The notes under the pieces were generated by a model. The model saw only the letters and a program-made list of their open reading frames with translations, was not told where the DNA came from and ran no database searches. Both the position numbers and the translations under genes were made by a program. Shown piece by piece: positions 23,861 through 30,471 of a stretch of 32,852 nt of DNA. Numbering within the stretch: position 1 is the first letter of the stretch; each line of letters opens with the position of its first letter. Source of the stretch: Bacteroidales bacterium (GTDB taxonomy: Bacteria > Bacteroidota > Bacteroidia > Bacteroidales > P3). Where the stretch lies: positions 1-32,852 of the forward strand of contig JAKSMQ010000026.1 in NCBI GenBank assembly GCA_024400565.1. The letters are read 5' to 3'.

Positions 23861-25147
23861 TCAATTTTTTTGGTCGGAGGGTTGCTTGTCGGGCTCTGTA
23901 TTGCCTATCCTGGCCTTCTTTATGGTAAAGGTGACAGCCAGAAAGGAGAGAACCAGTACAATAAGCAACGTATTGACGAAGTCCTGCCAGCGCATGGAGA
24001 CAGGGAATGCGTCGGTTATGAAATTAGCCCCCATCTTGATGATGCCAAACTGTTGCTGAACCCAGCAGATGATAAATCCTACCACCTGACCGGCCACGAT
24101 TCCCACCAGGGCTATCATGATGCCTTCGGTAAAGAATGTGCGACGCAGATCGGAGTTGTCCATACCCATGCTGCGCAAGGTGTGGATGTCCTTTCGCTTG
24201 TCGATGATGAGGAGCGAAAGACTGGCTATAAGATTCAAAGTGGCAATAAGTACTATGAGGCTGAGTACGAGCATCACGCCCAGTCGCTCGCTTTGGAACA
24301 CCTTGTAGTAAAGGGGCTGTTGCTCAAAGCGGTCGCGTACCTGGTAGTTGTCTCCCACAAGCGCCTTTATCTGCTCCTTGACTTTGTTGAGATGGCGCGG
24401 GTTCTTCAGGGAGATGGCAAGAGCCGTAACCTCGTCCTCGTCATAGTCCATCAGCTGGCGTACAAAGTCGGCATGAGCCACAACATAGCGGTTGTCGATA
24501 TCCTGCTGCAGATAGAAACAGCCGGCAGAATAGGCATGACCCGTATTGAAGGCCTCGCTCATCGTCATTCCTATGCCGCTTCCACGTTTGGGAATATTGA
24601 CCGTGAGCAGACTGTTGGCATAGGTAGAGATGCCCAGATTGTAGTAGATCTCGCCTCCGAATATGAGATAGTTGGCCTGCTGCTCGATGGTACAGGTCTC
24701 GTCGTTGGGGTCAACGGTCTCGAAGGTGTTGCGCAGACAATAGCTTCCCTCATAGAGCATTGTATCGAGACCCGTCATCTTGTGGTAGTTGTCGTCTACG
24801 CCACGCAGCTGGACAATAGCCTCGTTGTGCTTGTGGGTTATCCAGGCATTCTCCTCGACGAGGGCGCTCACCTGGTCGACGCCATCGAGAGAACATAGCT
24901 GTTCGTAGGCAATACTGTCGGTATGGAAGGTCTTGCCCTGAGCAGGCTCTATCTTGAGTTCGGGATCGAAGACATTGAAGAGCTCCTGCGTCAGTTCGCC
25001 GATACCGTTATAGACCGAGAGGACCACTATCAGGGCTGCCGTACCCACAGCAATACCCACCAGCGAAATCCAGGAGATGACGTTGATGACGCTTTTCTTC
25101 TTGCGGGAGAAGAGATAACGGCCTGCTATGAAGGTGGAGGGTCTCAA
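23861..25147 (-). CDS. LolC/LolE-type ABC transporter permease (FtsX/MacB family)
   Basis: The 428-residue inner-membrane protein has the four-helix permease architecture. A basic N-terminus (FIAGRYLFSRKKKSVINVISWIS) leads into helix 1 (about 28-50). A large periplasmic MacB-like domain spans about 55-280. Three C-terminal helices follow: SERLGVMLVLSLIVLIATLN, MIALVGIVAGQVVGFIICWV and TLLIVLVLSFLAVTF. The DKRKDIHTLRSMGMDNSDLR segment before the last helices is the coupling helix region of lipoprotein-releasing permeases. The family exports lipoproteins from the inner membrane with a LolD ATPase, but no LolD-like gene lies here. It is 9 bp downstream of rbfA, a neighbourhood I have seen associated in Bacteroidetes annotations. 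Confidence 0.82.
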   Translation of the reverse strand: MRPSTFIAGRYLFSRKKKSVINVISWISLVGIAVGTAALIVVLSVYNGIGELTQELFNVFDPELKIEPAQGKTFHTDSIAYEQLCSLDGVDQVSALVEENAWITHKHNEAIVQLRGVDDNYHKMTGLDTMLYEGSYCLRNTFETVDPNDETCTIEQQANYLIFGGEIYYNLGISTYANSLLTVNIPKRGSGIGMTMSEAFNTGHAYSAGCFYLQQDIDNRYVVAHADFVRQLMDYDEDEVTALAISLKNPRHLNKVKEQIKALVGDNYQVRDRFEQQPLYYKVFQSERLGVMLVLSLIVLIATLNLIASLSLLIIDKRKDIHTLRSMGMDNSDLRRTFFTEGIMIALVGIVAGQVVGFIICWVQQQFGIIKMGANFITDAFPVSMRWQDFVNTLLIVLVLSFLAVTFTIKKARIGNTEPDKQPSDQKN

Positions 25148-25156
25148 GGGAACGGG

Positions 25157-25501
25157 TTACTGTTTAAGCAATTCTTCGATATGGGCTTTATAGTCGAGGG
25201 TGTCGTCGATATAGAACTCAAGGGAGGGAATGATGCGCAGCTGCTTGCCTTCTCGGAGACCCAGTCTGCGACGCAGGTCGGAGGTATTGGCCCGTATGGC
25301 GGCCATCACCTGGTCTACCGTAACGCCCCCGATGGGGAAGATGCTTACGTAGATGCGGGCCAGGCTGAGGTCGGAGGTAATTCTCACGGTCGTAACGGTA
25401 ATAAGCGAATTGCCGAGCACGGGTTTCATTTCCTTGACGAAAATGTCGCTCAGGTCCTGCTGTATGAGTCGTGATATCTTCTGTTGACGAGTTGATTCCA
25501 T
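25157..25501 (-). CDS. rbfA: 30S ribosome-binding factor A
   Basis: RbfA is a small KH-like RNA-binding protein needed for late maturation of the 30S subunit and for growth in the cold. I start at ATG 25501 (MESTRQQKISRLIQQDLSDI); an upstream extension lies in the region between genes and would add 17 residues of low complexity. The 114-residue product shows the family pattern: an N-terminal helix RQQKISRLIQQDLS, strand LITVTTVRITSDLSLARIYV, a helix with LRRRLGLREGKQLRIIPSL and a C-terminal DDTLDYKAHIEELL. It is the third gene of the OMP-mtnA-rbfA-permease operon, with short spacers. Confidence 0.92.
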   Translation of the reverse strand: MESTRQQKISRLIQQDLSDIFVKEMKPVLGNSLITVTTVRITSDLSLARIYVSIFPIGGVTVDQVMAAIRANTSDLRRRLGLREGKQLRIIPSLEFYIDDTLDYKAHIEELLKQ

Positions 25502-25532
25502 ATTAGAGTGTTGAAGATGAAAATTTATGGGG

Positions 25533-26537
25533 CTACATCGTGATGATGCCATCCTCGCGGATGTAGCCGGTTATGAGTTCGTGAGGCGTAACGTCGAACG
25601 AGGGATTATAGATGTCGCATTCCTGGGGAGCCATAGGCTCGGCATACCAGGCCGAACGTATCTCTTCGGGGTTGCGTTGTTCTATCACAATGTCCTGGCC
25701 CGTAGCACAATGGGGGTCGAAGGTAGAACGGGGGCCGCACACATAGAAGGGAATGCCGTAATGGCGGGCCAGGATGGCCACCCCGAGGGTTCCTATCTTG
25801 TTGGCGGTATCGCCGTTGGCAGCCACGCGGTCGCATCCTACCAGAACCATCTGTACCTTGCCCTGGCTCATGACCGAAGCAGCCATATTGTCGCAGATGA
25901 GCGTTGTGGGGACTCCGTTGCGGGTGAGCTCGTAGGCCGTGAGGCGTGCTCCCTGAAGCAGGGGCCGTGTCTCGTCGGCATAGACATGGATATTCTTGCC
26001 CGACTGGCGGGCGGCATAGATGGGAGCCAGCGCCGTACCATACCTGCCTGTGGCCAGTAGGCCGGCATTACAATGGGTGAGGATGCCCATTCCGTCGGCG
26101 ATAAGTGTATTGCCGTTGCGCCCGATGGCCTCGCAGGTCGACTCTTCCTCCTGCTGGATGAGAAGGGATTCGGCTTTGAGGGCCGACAGGATGCTGCCGA
26201 CATCGGAGAGTTGCGCTACCCTGGCCAGCATGCGGTTGACGGCCCAGGCCAGGTTGACTGCCGTGGGGCGGGCATTGGCTATGATATGGGCACACGACTG
26301 CAGCTTGGATGCTGCATCCGAGGCATCTTTCTCTACCAGAGTCCGGAACGCCACATAGAGCCCCATTGCTCCGCAGATGCCGATAAGGGGAGCCCCCCGC
26401 ACCTTGAGCCTGCGGATGGCGTCGGCCACCTCGTCGGCTGTGGAGAGGGTGACATACTCTTCGCGGTTGGGCAGCTGCGTCTGGTCGAGCACACGCAGCT
26501 GCTCCCGCTCGTCGAACTGGACTAGGTTGAGATTCAT
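25533..26537 (-). CDS. mtnA: S-methyl-5-thioribose-1-phosphate isomerase
   Basis: MtnA isomerises methylthioribose-1-phosphate to methylthioribulose-1-phosphate in methionine salvage. I place the start at ATG 26537 (MNLNLVQFDE), 10 bp past the stop of the OMP gene; the longer reading would extend into that gene in another frame. Of 334 residues, RRLKVRGAPLIG (42-53) is the substrate-binding signature. The catalytic Cys156 lies in ILTHCNAG and the catalytic Asp236 in LVGCDRVAANGDTANKIGT. The length is slightly below the usual 340-370. Close relatives include eIF2B-like proteins and other sugar-phosphate isomerases, but both catalytic residues argue for MtnA activity. No mtnBCDK genes are in view. 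Confidence 0.9.
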   Translation of the reverse strand: MNLNLVQFDEREQLRVLDQTQLPNREEYVTLSTADEVADAIRRLKVRGAPLIGICGAMGLYVAFRTLVEKDASDAASKLQSCAHIIANARPTAVNLAWAVNRMLARVAQLSDVGSILSALKAESLLIQQEEESTCEAIGRNGNTLIADGMGILTHCNAGLLATGRYGTALAPIYAARQSGKNIHVYADETRPLLQGARLTAYELTRNGVPTTLICDNMAASVMSQGKVQMVLVGCDRVAANGDTANKIGTLGVAILARHYGIPFYVCGPRSTFDPHCATGQDIVIEQRNPEEIRSAWYAEPMAPQECDIYNPSFDVTPHELITGYIREDGIITM

Positions 26538-26547
26538 ATCTTCGTAA

Positions 26548-27123
26548 TTAGAAACGCCAGCCCATGCGGACGGGGAGGAATGTGGTCTGCTGGGTATAGG
26601 CAAAAGCCACCTCGAGGAAGATGCTGCGGTTGTTGCGTTCCATATTGCTGAGAACGTGGTTGTAGTACCAGTTGATACCCAGACCCACTTCGGCATAGGG
26701 AGCAATGGTGTTGCCATAGGGTGTATCACCCATCATGTAACTTGCTCCGAGCTTGCCGATAATCATGGGAGCAAACTCAACATCGAGAGGACGGAAGTCG
26801 AAGTCGATGAAGGCCATGGCGCTATGCCAGCCGTTCTTGAAATGGGCAGGAGCAGCCACATAGTTGTAGCCCAGACCCAGACCGACAAAGAAATCCTGCT
26901 TGATGCAGACGCCGTTGATTACGTTGATGCCTGTGGTATGGCGCAGGTCGTTGATGTAATAGCCATATTCGCCGGGATGGCCCAGGTTAGAAACATAGGG
27001 GGCATAGCCTGCTTCTACCTTGAACATGTACTCGTAATCGGACAAGGCTTGTGAAAATTGAGCCTGTGCGGCACCCGCAACAAATAGCGCAATAGCCAGT
27101 ACTAATGACTTTATCTTATTCAT
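26548..27123 (-). CDS. outer-membrane beta-barrel protein, unknown function
   Basis: I start at ATG 27123 (MNKIKSLVLAIALFVAGAAQAQ, a type I signal). The mature part (about 170 residues) has alternating amphipathic strands with aromatic belts: YMFKVEAGYAPYVSN, FFVGLGLGYNYVAAP, MAFIDFDFRPLD, IGKLGASYMMG, TIAPYAEVGLGINWYYN, and the C-terminal strand ending MGWRF with the terminal Phe of outer-membrane barrels. The size fits an eight-stranded barrel. It heads the operon with mtnA, rbfA and the permease, with a promoter just upstream. Functional linkage to these is not obvious. Confidence 0.8.
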   Translation of the reverse strand: MNKIKSLVLAIALFVAGAAQAQFSQALSDYEYMFKVEAGYAPYVSNLGHPGEYGYYINDLRHTTGINVINGVCIKQDFFVGLGLGYNYVAAPAHFKNGWHSAMAFIDFDFRPLDVEFAPMIIGKLGASYMMGDTPYGNTIAPYAEVGLGINWYYNHVLSNMERNNRSIFLEVAFAYTQQTTFLPVRMGWRF

Positions 27124-27177
27124 AATATTCCATTTAGCGGCTTCTCCCATTAGGGGGAGGCCGATAGTTTAGCGATG

Positions 27178-27211
27178 CAAAGATAAGAAAAAAATGTCAA
27201 TTTGCGACAAA
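27178..27211 (-). promoter_or_regulatory. promoter of the OMP-mtnA-rbfA operon
   Basis: On the minus strand a TTTG (27208-27211) and a TATCTTTG (27178-27185) are separated by 22 bp, matching the Bacteroidetes -33/-7 arrangement. The start codon is 55 bp downstream. Confidence 0.75.
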
Positions 27212-27337
27212 AACTGCACATTTTTATTATGTATCCGACATATTTAGTCCCCGAACCGACTCGGAGACCAGACCCCAGGAGAGAAGGCGGCAAGGAGATG
27301 GGGAGAACGCCTCTCCGACCAGTCAATAAGGGAAAGT

Positions 27338-27525
27338 GGCCGCAACAATAAGGCATCTCGGCCCAACGATGGCCCCAAGGACTATGAGGAATGGGTTAGA
27401 GGAATGGGCAACGGATGGGCGGGGATCCGAAACAGGGTAGGGCGGCCGGAGGGCAATGGTAGCCCAATCCCAGATTAACCCAGGCCGAACCCAGGCCGAA
27501 TGTAGGCCGAACCCTGGCCAAAACG
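27338..27525. repeat. 11-bp periodic array, locus D
   Basis: Four contiguous 11-mers of the type AGGCCGAACCC lie at 27482-27525 in strict register. In the same 11-base frame, going left to 27338, further weaker units appear (GGCC at 27338, 27360 and 27371; ATGGGC at 27404 and 27415; GTAGGGC and GTAGCCC at 27437 and 27459), a pattern that suggests a decayed longer array. An opposite arm is not clear. Confidence 0.5.
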
Positions 27526-27623
27526 TAAAATTTCTTCTGCTTCGGATTTTCCGATTATCTGTCCCGTCCCAGTTGGCGGCAAACGATGTGTGCACATTGT
27601 CGCATCCGAATGAGACCATACAT

Positions 27624-27802
27624 AGCATACAGACACCACCTTGAGAGCATCATGCTACGCTATTGCCGGCACACAGACAGCACTAAGGGATAGCACTTTA
27701 TGAGGCATAGTGCTGCCTGTGTGCTGTCTAGGTGCTGCCTGTATGCTGTTTATATGCTGTCTGTATGCTCCCATAGTGCTGTCTGTATGATGCCTGGCAG
27801 GG
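27624..27802. repeat. 11-bp periodic inverted array, locus B
   Basis: The left arm (27624-27700) has seven contiguous 11-mers, five with CAC or CAT at unit positions 3-5 (types AGCATACAGAC, AGCACTAAGGG). After three bases, the right arm (27704-27802) has nine 11-mers, eight of them with ATG or GTG at unit positions 7-9; seven of these eight end in CT (types GTCTGTATGCT, GCCTGTGTGCT). AGCATACAGAC is exactly the reverse complement of GTCTGTATGCT. It lies in the 930-bp spacer upstream of the rsbW-like gene. The rest of that spacer (27212-27337 and 27526-27623) shows nothing recognised. Confidence 0.85.
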
Positions 27803-27901
27803 ACAGGATTTTCGACGGCATCTCTATTGACAGAATTTCCTATTTTGTATTCCTTTGGATGAAATGTCGGAACGGAAGACGGGTTTGTTAAAATTAACTA
27901 T

Positions 27902-27935
27902 TTTGTTTCTATATTAAAAAAAAGTCGTATATTTG
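27902..27935 (+). promoter_or_regulatory. promoter of the partner-switching operon
   Basis: TTTG (27902-27905) and TATATTTG (27928-27935), with a 22-bp spacer, match the Bacteroidetes consensus. The rsbW-like ATG at 28056 lies about 120 bp downstream, leaving a leader of about 115 bases. Confidence 0.8.
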
Positions 27936-28055
27936 CACATTGTTTCTCTCCCCGAAGGGATTTGTATAGATTTGATACAGCATCCCTTAAGCAAGAGGAA
28001 ACAAACTATAGGCAATACCAATAACCGGCGTAGACTCACCACAGACAGACAAAAG

Positions 28056-28517
28056 ATGAATACGGCAAACTCCAATATGGCATCAACCTCAAAGGGTAAG
28101 ACCCTCGTGCTTGGCTGCAGCCTGGCCGAGATGGAGAGGCTATACGAGTTTATCGGCTCCAACTGCGACCTCTGCGGCCTGGGCAAGGGCTTCTGCTACG
28201 AGGTGCAGCTGGCACTCGAGGAGGCCATAGTGAACGTGATGAGCTATGCTTTCCCCAACGGATCGGATGGCCATACCATTGAGTTGAGGGCCCGGCTCCG
28301 GAGCGACTCCGTCAGGTTCGATCTAATCGACGACGGCGTTCCCTTCGACCCCACTACCCGTGAGGAGGTGGACACGGATGCGCCCCTCAGCGAGAGAAAA
28401 GCGGGCGGCCTGGGCATCCATCTCTACACCCGGATGATGAGCCGTCTCAACTACCGCCGTACCGGAGACGGAAAGAACATACTGACCCTCTACAAGAATC
28501 TACCCTGCATCAGCTAA
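28056..28517 (+). CDS. RsbW-like anti-sigma/serine kinase (GHKL ATPase)
   Basis: I start at ATG 28056 (MNTANSNMAS); a longer reading from 27933 would begin inside the promoter. The 153-residue protein has the GHKL fold of switch kinases. The N box is EEAIVNVMSYA (Glu56, Asn60), the G1 box is DDGVPFDP (92-99) and the G2 box is GGLGIHL (117-123). Such kinases bind a sigma factor or other target and release it when they bind the dephosphorylated STAS partner. The next two genes encode that partner and a PP2C phosphatase, so the module is complete. No classic SigB lies in the window, so the target is unknown. Confidence 0.88.
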   Translation: MNTANSNMASTSKGKTLVLGCSLAEMERLYEFIGSNCDLCGLGKGFCYEVQLALEEAIVNVMSYAFPNGSDGHTIELRARLRSDSVRFDLIDDGVPFDPTTREEVDTDAPLSERKAGGLGIHLYTRMMSRLNYRRTGDGKNILTLYKNLPCIS

Positions 28518-28548
28518 CAATAACATAAACGTACAAAATATACCTGCC

Positions 28549-28851
28549 ATGAATCTCAATATCTCCCAGAAAGACGGAAAAACCATCGCCAAGGTGGTTG
28601 GCCGCATCGGCACAGCCGAGGCAATTGAGTTTGATCAGCAAATGAAGCCTCTTCTTACCGGAAACAACCCCGATATTGAAATGGACTGCTCAGCCCTTGA
28701 CTACATCTCCAGTTCCGGGCTTCGTCTCTTCTTCACCCTCCACAAGAGCGTGAACGAACGCAACGGCAGCCTCGTATTCACCAACCTGCAGGACACCGTG
28801 CGCCGCGTGTTCGTGATGACCGGCTTCTCCAAAATTATGAATATCCAATAA
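28549..28851 (+). CDS. STAS-domain anti-anti-sigma factor (RsbV-like)
   Basis: The 100-residue protein consists of one STAS domain: strand TIAKVVGRIG, helix EAIEFDQQMKPLL, strand DIEMDCSALDYISSSG, helix LRLFFTLHKSV, strand SLVFTNLQ, and final helix VRRVFVMTGFSKIM. Ser55 in YISSSGL aligns with the phosphorylated Ser of the RsbV and SpoIIAA type. When phosphorylated by the upstream kinase it would be inactive, and the downstream PP2C phosphatase would restore it. It lies 31 bp after the kinase gene and 10 bp before the phosphatase gene, all in one operon. Confidence 0.92.
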   Translation: MNLNISQKDGKTIAKVVGRIGTAEAIEFDQQMKPLLTGNNPDIEMDCSALDYISSSGLRLFFTLHKSVNERNGSLVFTNLQDTVRRVFVMTGFSKIMNIQ

Positions 28852-28861
28852 CCCTCAGCCT

Positions 28862-30412
28862 ATGAAACCCTACCGCTCCTTCTCACAGAGTATCTCGATT
28901 AGAGTACTTATCCTCGCCATTGGGACGATGTTTGTGCTCTGCCTGTTTCTGTCACTCCGTGCCCGCACGGTTATGAAGGCGCAGTCGGAGCTAGGCATTT
29001 TCGACCACCTGGAGTCGATTGTCAGCGACATCGACAAGAATGCGGATTTTGAGAACAACGCCGACATACAGTCGCAGCTGGACGGGATTGTGCTTCGCCA
29101 CATGGCCGACACCAATCAACATATATGCTGCCTGGTGATGGACAAAGGGCAGAAGATACTCAATACCCCCGACTACGCCTGTCTCATTGTCGACAACAGC
29201 ATGACCGACAAGGTTGACACAACGTTAACGGGAAAAGTAAAAGAACTTGCCCGGCATGCCCTTGACAAATCGAACGAGGAACACAAATACAGACTTTTTG
29301 TCAACGAGGTACTCTATGTAGCCTTTGCCAGCGCCACCCGGGACGGAAGCAAGGATGTAGTCCTGGCGATGCCCTTCTCGGAGGCCTACTCGCGCAGCAG
29401 CAACTTCCTCCTCTATGTCCTGCTCCTGTTTGTGGCCGCATCCGCTATACTGGTGATAGTAATCAATTCGATTGTCAACCGCAAGCTGCGCCCCTTGAGC
29501 GAGTATGCCCATCATCTGCGCAGAACAGCCGTCAACGAATATGGCGCTCCCTTTACACTTGAAGGCAACGGGAGCGACGATATGAACTATATCTTCGAGA
29601 CCGTGGAATACCTGACCGACCAGCTTAAGGAGAAGAACATCGCCCTCCAGCAGGTAACGGCAGAGCAGGAGCGTCTGGAAGAGGAGATTCATATTGCCCG
29701 TACCGTACAGCTCGACCTGGTGCCCAACGAATTCCCTGCATTCCCCGGCCGCAAGGATATCGACATCTACGCCCTCATGAACCCTTGGCGCGAGATAGGC
29801 GGAAACCTCTACAACTATGGCATTACCGGCGATACCTTCCTGGTATGCATCGGCGACGTATCGGGCAAGGGTATTATGGCAGCCATCTTTATGTCGACCG
29901 CCTTCAAGCTTATCAGTACCGGATGCCACGACGCTATGGCTCCCTCGGAGGTAATCAGCGTAGCCAACAGAGGTATGTCGAAGAACAACGAAAGCAACAT
30001 GTTCGTGACCATGTTTGCCGGCAACCTCGACCTCAAGACCGGTATCTTCACCTATTGTAATGCCGGTCAGGACGAACCTCTGATAGTAAAACCCGACGGA
30101 AGCGTGAGCATGCTCGAGGTCGACATCAATATGCCTGTGGGTCTTATGCCCGAGACCGAATATACCGAGCGCTCCTGCAAACTGGAGCCCGGCACGATGG
30201 TGGTTCTCTATACCGACGGAATTGTGGAGGCCTCTAACGAGAAGGGCGAACTCTATGGAGTGGAACGCCTGAAGAAGGTGCTGGCTAGCCATGCCAACGA
30301 CTCGTGCGAGGATGTGACACGTGCCATCAAGGCCGACGTGCTCAAGTTCGTTCCTTCCGAAATCCAGGACGACTGCACATCCGTTGTGTTCCGCTACACA
30401 CCCCAAAACTAA
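28862..30412 (+). CDS. RsbU-like PP2C phosphatase with periplasmic sensor and HAMP
   Basis: The 516-residue membrane protein has a first helix (about 13-33), a periplasmic domain (about 34-178), a second helix (about 181-205), a HAMP-like and coiled-coil linker (about 206-285, LKEKNIALQQVTAEQERLEE) and a C-terminal SpoIIE/RsbU-type PP2C domain (about 300-512). The PP2C motifs are EIGGNLYNYG (311-320), CIGDVSGKG (329-337, Asp332), VVLYTDGIVE (447-456, Asp452) and QDDCTSVVFR (502-511). In the family the first motif reads GGDxYD; here Asn315 replaces the usual metal-binding Asp. NAGQDEP also differs from the usual NAGHNP. It would dephosphorylate the adjacent STAS protein in response to a periplasmic signal, if the altered site is active. 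Confidence 0.87.
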   Translation: MKPYRSFSQSISIRVLILAIGTMFVLCLFLSLRARTVMKAQSELGIFDHLESIVSDIDKNADFENNADIQSQLDGIVLRHMADTNQHICCLVMDKGQKILNTPDYACLIVDNSMTDKVDTTLTGKVKELARHALDKSNEEHKYRLFVNEVLYVAFASATRDGSKDVVLAMPFSEAYSRSSNFLLYVLLLFVAASAILVIVINSIVNRKLRPLSEYAHHLRRTAVNEYGAPFTLEGNGSDDMNYIFETVEYLTDQLKEKNIALQQVTAEQERLEEEIHIARTVQLDLVPNEFPAFPGRKDIDIYALMNPWREIGGNLYNYGITGDTFLVCIGDVSGKGIMAAIFMSTAFKLISTGCHDAMAPSEVISVANRGMSKNNESNMFVTMFAGNLDLKTGIFTYCNAGQDEPLIVKPDGSVSMLEVDINMPVGLMPETEYTERSCKLEPGTMVVLYTDGIVEASNEKGELYGVERLKKVLASHANDSCEDVTRAIKADVLKFVPSEIQDDCTSVVFRYTPQN

Positions 30413-30448
30413 TAACAGAACAAAGCCTATTAATAGAACAAAACCTAA
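30413..30448. repeat. 18-bp imperfect direct repeat before nifJ
   Basis: Two adjacent 18-mers (TAACAGAACAAAGCCTAT and TAATAGAACAAAACCTAA) differ at three positions and are followed by a partial third unit beginning TAATAAT. They fill most of the 59-bp gap between the phosphatase stop and the nifJ ATG. They may be part of the A-rich leader typical of Bacteroidales ribosome binding. Confidence 0.5.
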
Positions 30449-30471
30449 TAATAATTCATAACAAACTATCT

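Noticed and set aside
27933-28055. An N-terminal extension of the rsbW-like gene
   Set aside because: The longer frame begins with TTG inside the -7 promoter element and adds sequence without protein character. ATG 28056 fits the operon.
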